This document shows positions 17,035-24,272 of a stretch of 51,237 nucleotides of DNA, in pieces; within the stretch, counting starts at the first letter, position 1; the number at the start of each line of letters is the position of its first letter. The translations under genes were made by a program, and so were the position numbers. The notes beneath the pieces were generated by a model. The model ran no database searches. It was not told where the DNA came from and saw nothing but the letters and a program-made list of their open reading frames with translations. This stretch comes from Alcanivorax sp. GTDB lineage: Bacteria; Pseudomonadota; Gammaproteobacteria; Pseudomonadales; Alcanivoracaceae. Location of the stretch: assembly GCF_002733835.1 (NCBI RefSeq), contig NZ_NVWY01000018.1, positions 1 to 51,237 of the forward strand. Reading direction: 5' to 3'.

Positions 17035-17188
17035 CTGTAGGAGCGCCACTTGAGGCGCGAACAAAGTTTCGATTTACCAGAAGCGAGTTTCGAAAGGCAA
17101 AAGAATTTTCGGTTTTCGCAACTCGTTACTCGCTTCTCGGTACTCTGAATTGAGAGCGGTCTTCGCGCCTCAAGTGGCGCTCCTACAG
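17035..17188. repeat. REP doublet inserted between urtD and urtE
   Basis: The arms 17035-17061 and 17162-17188 are 27-bp perfect inverted copies starting CTGTAGGAGC, each with an internal GCGCC/GGCGC hairpin. They share the GTAGGAG head and CGAA tail with the doublet at 285-438 but have a different stem core. The roughly 100-bp interior is itself a heptad-periodic element. The whole unit lies inside an otherwise tightly packed operon and probably arrived by insertion. Confidence 0.9.
17065..17151. repeat. Heptad-periodic inverted element D (unit AGTTTCG) nested in the REP doublet
   Basis: Left arm 17065-17099 reads AGTTTCG, ATTTACC, AGAAGCG, AGTTTCG, AAAGGCA in exact 7-nt steps. The right arm 17117-17151 reads CGCAACT, CGTTACT, CGCTTCT, CGGTACT, CTGAATT. 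Element F at 25313 has AGTTTCG, ATTTGCG, AAAGGCA, which looks like the same left arm lacking two whole units. The centre is AT-rich. Confidence 0.8.
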
Positions 17189-17218
17189 CGGCTTCGAACA
17201 ATGTTACGGAGTAAAACC

Positions 17219-17914
17219 GTGCTGAAACTGAACAACGTCAACCAATACTACGGCGAATCCCACACACTCTGGGATGTGGACCTGGACATGAAAAAAGGCG
17301 AATGCCTGTGTGTCATGGGCCGCAACGGCGTGGGCAAGACCACCCTGCTGAAAACCATTATGGGCCTGCTGCCCGTAAAAGGCGGCAGCATTGAATTCAA
17401 TGGCCAGGACTTTGCGCGACAGGCCGCCGAAGAGCGCGCCCGTGCCGGGATTGGGTATGTTCCCCAGGGCCGGGAAATTTTCCCCCTGCTTACCGTGGAA
17501 GAAAACCTGGAAACCGGTCTACAGGCACGCCCCGATCGCAGCAAAAAAATCCCGGACCGCATATACGATCTTTTCCCCGTGCTGCATGAGATGCGTAACC
17601 GTCGTGGGGGCGATCTGTCCGGCGGGCAGCAACAGCAACTGGCCATCGGCCGCGCCCTGGCGCTGGACCCTACGCTGCTGATTCTCGACGAACCCACCGA
17701 AGGCATTCAGCCCAACATCGTCGACATGATTGGCCGGGTAATCAAAACCCTGAACCGGCAGGAAGGGCTGACCGTGCTATTGGTTGAACAGAAACTTCAC
17801 TTCGCCCGCGCCACCGCCGATCGCTTTGCCATTCTGGATCGTGGCAGCAAAGTGGCAGAGGGGAAGATAGGCGAACTGGATGACACCCTGATCAAGAGTT
17901 ATCTGACCGTATAG
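17219..17914 (+). CDS. urtE: Urea ABC transporter ATP-binding protein
   Basis: This is the LivF-like ATPase. A GTG start at 17219 (MLKLNNVNQYYGESHTLWDV) gives 231 residues, the usual UrtE length, with an ACGGAG site 7 nt upstream. ATG at 17201 and another further upstream are in frame but run back into the REP arm and add non-homologous residues, so they are rejected. Walker A is GRNGVGKTT, the signature LSGGQQQQLAIGRAL and Walker B LLILDEP. The upstream REP composite could uncouple its expression from urtD. Confidence 0.95.
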   Translation: MLKLNNVNQYYGESHTLWDVDLDMKKGECLCVMGRNGVGKTTLLKTIMGLLPVKGGSIEFNGQDFARQAAEERARAGIGYVPQGREIFPLLTVEENLETGLQARPDRSKKIPDRIYDLFPVLHEMRNRRGGDLSGGQQQQLAIGRALALDPTLLILDEPTEGIQPNIVDMIGRVIKTLNRQEGLTVLLVEQKLHFARATADRFAILDRGSKVAEGKIGELDDTLIKSYLTV

Positions 17915-17923
17915 GAGATACCG

Positions 17924-18064
17924 AGTTGCGAGTTGCGAGTTGCGAGTTGCGAGTTGCGAGTTGCGAGTTGCGAGTTGCGAGTTGCGAGTTGCGAGTTGCG
18001 AGTTGCGAAAAACATTGTCGCGGGGTTTTCGATACTCGCAACTCGAAACTCGCTTCTCCTCACT
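17924..18064. repeat. Heptad-periodic inverted element E: 12 perfect AGTTGCG copies plus opposed arm
   Basis: Bases 17924-18007 are 12 uninterrupted copies of AGTTGCG (84 bp). After a 22-bp spacer, 18030-18064 carries five opposed units: CGATACT, CGCAACT, CGAAACT, CGCTTCT, CCTCACT. The tract starts 9 bp after the urtE stop and ends at the stop codon of the convergent gene. All three forward frames are open through the tract simply because seven is not a multiple of three; those frames are not genes. The perfect tract is a candidate variable-number repeat. Confidence 0.92.
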
Positions 18065-18948
18065 CAGCCCGCATTGCGCCACACATCCCGCAATTCGCCG
18101 TTTTCACCGAACAGTTTTTCCCGCCACTCGTTTTCCAGAGCAGACGTATCTCGTTGGTCCGGATGAAAATCCCGAGCGAAGAATTCCGGCATCAGCGGCA
18201 TGATTTTGGTGATAAACCCTTTTCGGCCCAGCAACAACGTCACCCCTTCGGCAATATCCTTCCAGTCCGTTGCCTTGCCTTCCCGCGCCACCATCCAGGA
18301 CCAGCTAATAAACAACCCCGGTGTCAGACTGCCAACCACCAGAGGTAGTGCCAGCAGGCGCTGATACCAGCGGTTGCCAATCAGGTTGTAGACATCGTAC
18401 GTCACCGACTTGTGCTCCAGTTCTTCCAGCGCATGCCATTCCCACAACGCCAGCAACTCCGGGTCAGCCCGGCCACGGAAGTCCTCATCCGTAAGCAGCT
18501 GTTCCGCCAGTGACGCCGTAAAGTGCTCCATGAACGTGGTGCAGGCCAGCTGCTGGCTGGCGGGCAAGCGAGACAACAACCACAGCCCGGCCTTGACACT
18601 TTGTTCGGCAACGCGAGTATCAATGCCGCGTTCCTTGAGGAAAGCATTGAGGCGCTCATGTTCACGGCTGTGAATCGCCTCCTGGCCGATAAAACCAGAC
18701 ACTTCGGCCTTCAGGCGCTGATCGGCAATCCGCCCCCGATAGCGCCGCACCGATTCCACAAAAAACATCTCACCGGGCGGAAAAAAACCGGAAAGCACCG
18801 CGAAGTGCAGCGACGCCGTGGCGTTATCGCCGTACATGTAACGCGGGCTGTCCGCACGAAAACGGAAATTAATTTGCCGGGGAGGAATCCCCACGGTTGC
18901 TCCCGCGAGACGGCGCACCTTGCTCCCAAGCCGGGTTACAGCATTCAT
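18064..18948 (-). CDS. Ferritin-like putative metal-dependent hydrolase (PF10118)
   Basis: This 294-residue protein matches the COG3687/PF10118 family. Two E-x2-H type helices are visible, GQEAIHSREHERLN and WEWHALEELEHKSVTYDVY, which fit a diiron or dimetal four-helix arrangement. There is a hydrophobic stretch near LALPLVVGSLTPGLFISWSW. The biochemical role of the family is not established; members often lie beside AraC regulators and lipid genes. It is divergent from such a regulator here, and a 20-bp palindrome lies between them. The stop abuts heptad element E. Confidence 0.8.
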   Translation of the reverse strand: MNAVTRLGSKVRRLAGATVGIPPRQINFRFRADSPRYMYGDNATASLHFAVLSGFFPPGEMFFVESVRRYRGRIADQRLKAEVSGFIGQEAIHSREHERLNAFLKERGIDTRVAEQSVKAGLWLLSRLPASQQLACTTFMEHFTASLAEQLLTDEDFRGRADPELLALWEWHALEELEHKSVTYDVYNLIGNRWYQRLLALPLVVGSLTPGLFISWSWMVAREGKATDWKDIAEGVTLLLGRKGFITKIMPLMPEFFARDFHPDQRDTSALENEWREKLFGENGELRDVWRNAG

Positions 18949-19016
18949 GACGGTACTCCCTGTTCAAGCGTGCCCAACGGGCGGTAAACATATTGGAAGC
19001 GTTTATCGCTACCACT

Positions 19017-19036
19017 TTGCCATTGATCAATGGCAA
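19017..19036. promoter_or_regulatory. 20-bp perfect palindrome in a divergent promoter region
   Basis: TTGCCATTGATCAATGGCAA is a perfect 20-bp palindrome, 69 bp upstream of the PF10118 gene start and 89 bp upstream of the AraC-type regulator start. A symmetric site of this length suggests a dimeric regulator. AraC proteins usually prefer direct repeats, so the binding protein may be something else. Confidence 0.6.
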
Positions 19037-19124
19037 GTTAAGCATGAACAGAGACAGCCTCTGGCCCCATGTGCCAACGGCCTGTTTTATTGTGAATTTG
19101 GCTCACCGCCTGACCAGGGTAATC

Positions 19125-20126
19125 ATGACCGCATCCAGCCCCTACATACCCGGCCACTATCTGCTCCAGCTAATGGAGTCAGGGCTGCTGCCCACGGCCA
19201 CCACGGAGCGGCTGGAACGCCATCTTGAGAAAACCGGTCTCGACCCGCTGCAACTCAGCGACGCGCGGTTGTCTCCACAATCGCTGGAGGCCCTGTTGAA
19301 TGCCTGGCCGGAAATCCAGCCGCAGCGGCTGGCGATCCTGTTCGGGCAACAAGTCACACTGACCAGCCAGGGCAACCTGAGCCTGCTGCTCATGACCGCA
19401 CCAACGCTGCGCGATGCCCTGAAACTCCATGCCTTCCTGCCCCTGCTTACCGACGCCGTCAGCCTGCAGTTTTACGAAACCGCGCAAACCGGGCATATCC
19501 AAATCCAGCCTCACAGTGGCTCATCGCTGCTGGATGATGTCCTGGTGCTGTACGGGTGTGCCGCACTGGAACAGCTTTCCACCCTGTTAACCGGAGCCAC
19601 CTTTGAACACCAGGTTCAGCTATCACAACAATACCGCCACGTTGTCGACGCGCTGGATGGCAAGCTGGCTGACCGTTGGACTGCCAAAGCGGTGGTATCC
19701 GGCATCACTTTTCCTGCCGCCGCGCTGGACCTGAAATGCCTGTTCGCCGACAGCATTACCCATCAGCGGCTGGTCAACCAATGCGCAGACCTGATGGCGA
19801 ACAGACAGGCATTGCTGCCGCTGGTCTCACGTATCCGTCAGCTGCTTGACCAGGGGCACGCTGAGCCGAATCAAGAGAGTGTTGCCCAGGCCCTGAACAT
19901 GTCACGCAGCACCTTGAAGCGGCATCTTTCCCGTGAGAACACACACTTCCAGGCGGTACTCACAAACATTCGCAAGGAAAATGCGGTGCGCCTGCTACTT
20001 GGCACCACCCACTCCCTTGAGCACATCGCCGAACAGCTGGGCTACAGCGATCAAACCAATTTCAGCCATGCCTTCCGACAATGGTCCGGGATGACCCCTG
20101 GCCAGTTTCGTAAACACAGCCAGTAA
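19125..20126 (+). CDS. AraC-family transcriptional regulator (OruR/ArgR-like layout)
   Basis: The 333-residue form starts at ATG 19125 (MTASSPYIPGHY) after AGGGTAATC. Longer in-frame starts exist at 18993, but their first residues look non-coding. Residues 1-230 are an Arabinose_bd-type sensor domain. The C-terminal 100 residues are the double helix-turn-helix: ALNMSRSTLKRHLSREN and IAEQLGYSDQTNFSHAFRQW, followed by MTPGQFRK. It is divergent from the PF10118 gene and probably controls it. The inducer is unknown. Confidence 0.9.
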   Translation: MTASSPYIPGHYLLQLMESGLLPTATTERLERHLEKTGLDPLQLSDARLSPQSLEALLNAWPEIQPQRLAILFGQQVTLTSQGNLSLLLMTAPTLRDALKLHAFLPLLTDAVSLQFYETAQTGHIQIQPHSGSSLLDDVLVLYGCAALEQLSTLLTGATFEHQVQLSQQYRHVVDALDGKLADRWTAKAVVSGITFPAAALDLKCLFADSITHQRLVNQCADLMANRQALLPLVSRIRQLLDQGHAEPNQESVAQALNMSRSTLKRHLSRENTHFQAVLTNIRKENAVRLLLGTTHSLEHIAEQLGYSDQTNFSHAFRQWSGMTPGQFRKHSQ

Positions 20127-20187
20127 ACCAGCATAGACAGACCACGGCGCACCTTTCACACTGCGCCTCCCATCACTGACCCGTGGA

Positions 20188-21072
20188 ATGCCAACCATGC
20201 TGGCCACCCTCTGGACGATTATTGCTCCCGTGCTGCTGTGCGCAGGCCTGGGCTATGGCTGGGCGCGGGCCGGCAAGCCCTTTGATACCCAGATGGTCAC
20301 GTCACTGGTCACCCTGGTCACCACCCCATGCCTGATTGTCGCCACCATGGGCAAGACGGATCTGGACCTGCAGGCGCTCATGGAAGTGGCCGGCCTGGCA
20401 GTGGCGGTGCTGGCCACCACGTTCGTGGTCAGCGCAGTGATACTGCGCCTCACCGACCAGCCCTTCCGGGTGTTTCTGCCTTCACTGGTCTTTCCCAACA
20501 CCGGCAACATGGGCATCCCGTTGTGCATGCTCGCGTTTGGCGAAGCCGGGTTGGCGTTATCGCTGGCCTGGATGATGCTCTACTCCGTGGCGCACTTTTC
20601 CCTGGGACTGGCCATCGTCAGCGGCCAGGGCTTTTCCCTGAAACTGTTCCGCCACCCGATTCTGATCTCCGTGTTTCTGGCCGTGGCCATGGTCGCTTTC
20701 CAGCTAAGCCTGCCTGAGTGGCTCTACAACACCGTCAGCCTGATCGGCGATCTGACCATCCCCTTGATGCTGATTACACTGGGGGTATCCCTGTCGCAGC
20801 TGAAAGTGCGCCATCTGGGTAGCGGAGCCGGGTTTGCGGTGCTGCGTCTGGCCAGCGGCTTTGCGGTGGGGTGGGGACTGGTGACGGCACTGGACATCGA
20901 CGGCCCACTGCGTGGCGTGGTGCTGATCGAATCCACCATGCCGGTGGCGGTATTCAATTACCTGCTCGCCAAAGCCTACAACCGGGGCGCGGAAGAAGTC
21001 GCTGCCATGGTGGTGATTTCCACCTTGCTGGCGTTTCTGCTGCTACCCCTGCTATTGAGCTACGCGCTCTGA
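20188..21072 (+). CDS. AEC-family (auxin efflux carrier-type) membrane transporter
   Basis: The protein has 294 residues and about ten hydrophobic segments in two five-helix halves, with the AEC motif FPNTGNMGIPL near residues 103-113 and VLIESTMPVAVFNYLLA in the second half. Bacterial members export or import small carboxylates; the substrate is not evident. ATG 20188 is used; ATG 20197 (MLATLWTIIAP) has a better placed GTGGA and may be the real start. The 3' end overlaps the convergent peptidase gene by 21 bp. Confidence 0.88.
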   Translation: MPTMLATLWTIIAPVLLCAGLGYGWARAGKPFDTQMVTSLVTLVTTPCLIVATMGKTDLDLQALMEVAGLAVAVLATTFVVSAVILRLTDQPFRVFLPSLVFPNTGNMGIPLCMLAFGEAGLALSLAWMMLYSVAHFSLGLAIVSGQGFSLKLFRHPILISVFLAVAMVAFQLSLPEWLYNTVSLIGDLTIPLMLITLGVSLSQLKVRHLGSGAGFAVLRLASGFAVGWGLVTALDIDGPLRGVVLIESTMPVAVFNYLLAKAYNRGAEEVAAMVVISTLLAFLLLPLLLSYAL

Positions 21073-21486
21073 ACCACAGACATTAACGGGAACAAACCAC
21101 TTCGGTTTCATACGCCCAAAATCCCGGCGCAGGTTATGCTTGAGCGAACGCTTTGAATCCAGCACAAAAGCCTCCTGACCGTCGCGGACAAATACCACCC
21201 AGTGCCAGAACGGCTTGCCGTTTTCCCGGTGCCACTTGATCGCCAGCAGTGCCCGTTCCGGTAGCCCCTGCCAATTGGAAAATGGCTGCTCACCCGGCAG
21301 CGCCTGCAGCCCATACGCCGCCAGCAACCGCCGCACATAAGCGGTATCCGACCACAGCGTGCGGTCTTCCGGGTCGATCCCCAATCGGGCGGCTCGCTGC
21401 CTTGCCTGGCGGTAGTTCACCCCCGCAAGGGCGGCCACTGCAGCAATCCCGCAACCCGTCACGTCTTCCTGAATCACCGGCTTCAT
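21052..21486 (-). CDS. Small stand-alone C39/papain-like cysteine peptidase
   Basis: The protein has 144 residues and no signal peptide or membrane segment. The segment QEDVTGCGIAAVAALAGVNY has the C39 peptidase pattern with Cys12 as nucleophile. His95 in WHWVVFVRDG and Asp110 in VLDSKR complete a plausible Cys-His-Asp triad in family order. C39 domains usually belong to bacteriocin-processing ABC exporters, but this one is free-standing with no ABC or bacteriocin gene adjacent. An AGGAGG site five bases before the ATG supports the start. Substrate unknown. Confidence 0.75.
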   Translation of the reverse strand: MKPVIQEDVTGCGIAAVAALAGVNYRQARQRAARLGIDPEDRTLWSDTAYVRRLLAAYGLQALPGEQPFSNWQGLPERALLAIKWHRENGKPFWHWVVFVRDGQEAFVLDSKRSLKHNLRRDFGRMKPKWFVPVNVCGSERVAQ

Positions 21487-21554
21487 CCGAGCCTCCTGTG
21501 CGCCCTCTTTGCCAAACGCTTACACTGACGGTTTTTCCGTCACGGGGCCATTCC

Positions 21555-22469
21555 ATGATCCACCGCCTGACACAACTTTTTCCACTCTGGGCCCTGCTGT
21601 TTTCCCTGCTGGCCTACTGGCAACCGCAGAGGCTGGTAGCCGGCAAGCCAGCCATCGTGCCACTGCTTATGCTGATCATGTTCGGCATGGGGCTGTCGTT
21701 AAGCTGGGAGGATTTTCGGCGGGTGTTCAAACGGCCCGCAGTGATTGCGCTTGGCGTCGTGTTGCAATACACCCTGATGCCTCTGATCGCCTGGGGCATC
21801 GGTATCGCACTGCAACTCCCCCAGGCATTACTTGTCGGGCTGGTACTGGTCGGCGCCTGCCCCGGTGGCACGGCGTCCAATGTGATCGCCTATCTGGCTC
21901 GCGCCAATGTGGCGCTGTCAGTGGCGATCACCTTTGCCTCCACCCTGGTGGCAGTGGTCGCCACGCCCTTGCTGACCTGGCTGTATCTGGGTGAACGCAT
22001 CCCGGTGCCAGTAACCGGCCTGTTGCTGTCATTGATCCAGATCGTGGTCATTCCAGTGGTGGCCGGCTGCACCCTGAATACCTTTCTGCACCGCCAGCTG
22101 ACGCCAGCTCGCGCCATTTTCCCACTGGTTTCCGTGGCCGCCATCGTCATCGTGATCGGCATTATCGTGGCCCTGAACCAGGGCAACATTGCCGAAGCGG
22201 GCATGGCGGTGTTTATGGCGGTGATGCTGCACAACGCGCTGGGGCTGGTGGGCGGCTACGGCATCGCCCGATTACTGCGGCTTGATCCGCAAACCGCCCG
22301 CACCCTGGCCATTGAAGTGGGCATGCAGAATTCCGGGCTGGGCGTGGCACTGGCGATCAAACACTTCACCCCACTGGCCGCCCTGCCCGGCGCCCTGTTC
22401 AGTGTCTGGCACAACCTGTCCGGATCGTTGCTTGCCTCGTTCTGGCGTCGCAGCATGCCAGAACAGTAG
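21555..22469 (+). CDS. BASS-family sodium-dependent transporter (bile acid:Na+ symporter family)
   Basis: The start at 21555 (MIHRLTQLFPLW) gives 304 residues and removes a long spurious extension antisense to the peptidase gene. About ten membrane helices are seen. The SBF motif GACPGGTASNVIAYLARANVA is clear, as is GVGMQNSGLGVALA-like sequence (EVGMQNSGLGVALAIKHF) in the second half. Bacterial BASS proteins carry organic anions such as pantoate or keto acids with sodium; which one applies here is unknown. Confidence 0.9.
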   Translation: MIHRLTQLFPLWALLFSLLAYWQPQRLVAGKPAIVPLLMLIMFGMGLSLSWEDFRRVFKRPAVIALGVVLQYTLMPLIAWGIGIALQLPQALLVGLVLVGACPGGTASNVIAYLARANVALSVAITFASTLVAVVATPLLTWLYLGERIPVPVTGLLLSLIQIVVIPVVAGCTLNTFLHRQLTPARAIFPLVSVAAIVIVIGIIVALNQGNIAEAGMAVFMAVMLHNALGLVGGYGIARLLRLDPQTARTLAIEVGMQNSGLGVALAIKHFTPLAALPGALFSVWHNLSGSLLASFWRRSMPEQ

Positions 22470-22478
22470 GCGCGATTC

Positions 22479-23108
22479 TCAGGGCGCAAGGCGCTCATGA
22501 CTCCAGCTGCCATCCGCCTGCCGGGTATACCGAAACCGGTCATGCAGGCGACTCGGGCGACCGTGCCAGAACTGGATTTCCGTGGGGATGATCCGGTAGC
22601 CGCCCCACTGCGCCGGGCGCGGCACCGGCGCCGAAGGAAATTCCTGCTCCAGTCGTTTCACTTCCTCTTCCAGCCATTCCCGGCTGGCGGGCTGGCTCTG
22701 CGGCGAGATGGCCGCGCTCACCTGGCTGGCATAGGGGCGGGAGGCAAAATAGCTGTCAGATTCTTCCCGATCCACTTTGTGCGCTTCACCGATAACAATC
22801 ATCTGGCGGTCGAAAGGCTGCCAGAACATGGTGAACGACACCTTGGGGTTGGCCGCAATGTCTTCCCCTTTGCGGCTGTCGTAGTGGGTAAAGAAGGTGA
22901 AGCCGCCACCCTCGATACCTTTAAGCAACACCACCCGGGAAGAGGGCTGGCCGTCAGCGCTCACGGTGGCAAGCGTCATCGCATTGGGCAACGGCAATCC
23001 GGCCTCAATGGCTTCATCCACCCAGAGACGCGCCTGCTCCAGTGGATCGTCATGAAGGGAGACCTGGGTCAGCCCTTCAGCGTGATATTCTTCGCGCACA
23101 TCTTTCAT
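22479..23108 (-). CDS. pdxH: Pyridoxamine/pyridoxine 5'-phosphate oxidase
   Basis: This FMN enzyme makes pyridoxal 5'-phosphate, the last step of vitamin B6 synthesis and salvage. The 209-residue length is typical. FMN and phosphate contacts appear as SSRVVLLKGIEGGGFTFFTH and YDSRKG, and the C-terminal family signature is FWHGRPSRLHDRFRY. The gene is convergent with the BASS transporter and divergent from the ChaC-like gene, so it is probably monocistronic. Confidence 0.97.
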   Translation of the reverse strand: MKDVREEYHAEGLTQVSLHDDPLEQARLWVDEAIEAGLPLPNAMTLATVSADGQPSSRVVLLKGIEGGGFTFFTHYDSRKGEDIAANPKVSFTMFWQPFDRQMIVIGEAHKVDREESDSYFASRPYASQVSAAISPQSQPASREWLEEEVKRLEQEFPSAPVPRPAQWGGYRIIPTEIQFWHGRPSRLHDRFRYTRQADGSWSHERLAP

Positions 23109-23200
23109 GGTTTCCCCGGCTGGCTGTCATACTGAACCGGCAGTATAACGCCCACACGCCAACAACCACGAACCAGGATCAAGAAGCAGGACAGTTAGCC

Positions 23201-23764
23201 ATGCTCAACACCGCCGACGAAAATCGCCGCCGCCACGACCTGCACCCGGACCATCCGGTGTGGCTGTTTGGATATGGCTCGCTGATTTACAAGGCCGACT
23301 TTCCCTACCTGGCACGACGACCGGCGTCGATCAGCGGCTGGGTCCGGCGCTTTTGGCAAGGTTCCCACGATCATCGCGGCACCCCGGATAAACCGGGCCG
23401 GGTGGTCACCTTGATTGAAGCCCCCGGCATGGTGTGTGCCGGCATGGCCTACCGCATCACCCCGGATGTGTTCGAGCATCTGGATCACCGCGAGAAAAAC
23501 GGCTATCTGCGCGTCACTACCCCTCTGAGCTTTGCCGATGGCCAGCATGAACAGGGCCTGGTGTATATCGCTACCGCAGATAATGCCGCCTTTCTCGGCG
23601 AGGCCAGTGAACCGCAGATTGCCGATCATATAGCGGCCAGCCATGGCCCCAGCGGCAGCAACGCCGAGTACCTGTTGCAACTGGCCGAGGCGCTACGACA
23701 ACTGGACGTGGTCGACGAACATGTCTTCCACATCGAGCACTATCTGCTACGTGCCTGTGATTAA
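23201..23764 (+). CDS. ChaC-like gamma-glutamylcyclotransferase
   Basis: ChaC proteins cleave glutathione to 5-oxoproline and Cys-Gly in the cytosol. The start at 23201 (MLNTADENRRRH) gives 187 residues; the longer frame runs back through pdxH. The family signature VWLFGYGSLIY is near residues 20-30, and the expected catalytic glutamate lies in LDHREKNGY. The C-terminal HVFHIEHYLL is also family-like. The 3' end overlaps the convergent VOC gene by 4 bp. Confidence 0.9.
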   Translation: MLNTADENRRRHDLHPDHPVWLFGYGSLIYKADFPYLARRPASISGWVRRFWQGSHDHRGTPDKPGRVVTLIEAPGMVCAGMAYRITPDVFEHLDHREKNGYLRVTTPLSFADGQHEQGLVYIATADNAAFLGEASEPQIADHIAASHGPSGSNAEYLLQLAEALRQLDVVDEHVFHIEHYLLRACD

Positions 23765-24180
23765 TTCACTGTCTGCATATACCGGTCCCAATAGCCGTCC
23801 TGTGGCGCAATCTGCTCGACCACATCCACCCATAAACCGGACGGGTCCCGCAACCCGAAGCGGTGTTGACCGAACGGCTCCCTGGTAAGCGGGTACACCA
23901 CCGGCCCGCCGTCCCGGGTAAAGTCCTGGTGGGTTTGCACAATGTCATCCACTTCAATCTCCAGGCACACACCTTGCCCGCCGAAACACTCAGGCCCCGG
24001 CGGCGCCGAAGGATGATCCGGGCTCATAAAGGCCACCACGCTGCCCTGCTGCTCATTGCCCAGCAGCACAAACCAGTCGCTGTCGAACAGCACATCCAGC
24101 CCGAAATGCCGCTGCCAGAAATCCCGGCAGGCCACCTTGTGGTCGGTGACCACGATGGGGTAACGGTCGCTGATCTTCAT
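23761..24180 (-). CDS. VOC-family (glyoxalase/bleomycin-resistance fold) protein
   Basis: The 139-residue protein has the paired beta-alpha-beta-beta-beta modules of the vicinal oxygen chelate fold. The first includes RDFWQRHFGLDVLFDSDWFVLL, and the second ends RFGLRDPSGLWVDVVEQ, the usual C-terminal VOC motif. A full set of metal ligands is not evident, so both a binding and an enzymatic role are possible. It is divergent from a TetR gene with shared operator-like sequences between them, suggesting TetR-controlled expression. Confidence 0.85.
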   Translation of the reverse strand: MKISDRYPIVVTDHKVACRDFWQRHFGLDVLFDSDWFVLLGNEQQGSVVAFMSPDHPSAPPGPECFGGQGVCLEIEVDDIVQTHQDFTRDGGPVVYPLTREPFGQHRFGLRDPSGLWVDVVEQIAPQDGYWDRYMQTVN

Positions 24181-24205
24181 CTTACACCTCCTTGTTAAAA
24201 ACAGA

Positions 24206-24253
24206 CAGACAGTCTGCTTTGAGAAAATAAAAACAAACTGCTAGTCTGTTTGT
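24206..24253. promoter_or_regulatory. Probable TetR operators between the VOC and tetR genes
   Basis: Two dyads occur. CAGAC-A-GTCTG is at 24206-24216, and ACAAAC...GTTTGT is at 24233-24253 around TGCTAGTCT. Both contain AGTCTG followed by a T-rich GTTTG or CTTTG, with the AGTCTG copies 32 bp apart, about three helical turns. Their position in the 92-bp divergent gap fits autoregulation plus control of the VOC gene by the adjacent TetR protein. Confidence 0.6.
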
Positions 24254-24272
24254 CAACCAAAAGAGGAAAACC

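Noticed and set aside
17150..17218. Longer start for urtE
   Set aside because: The extra residues come from the inverted REP arm. The GTG at 17219 has a proper ACGGAG site and gives the family length.
17924..18064. CRISPR array
   Set aside because: The units are 7 nt with no spacers between them, and no cas genes are nearby.
17926..18348. Open frames of 77 to 140 codons starting in the AGTTGCG tract (RVASCEL repeats)
   Set aside because: A 7-nt repeat reads open in all three frames by arithmetic, and the frames then run antisense to the ferritin-like gene. They have no ribosome site or family similarity.
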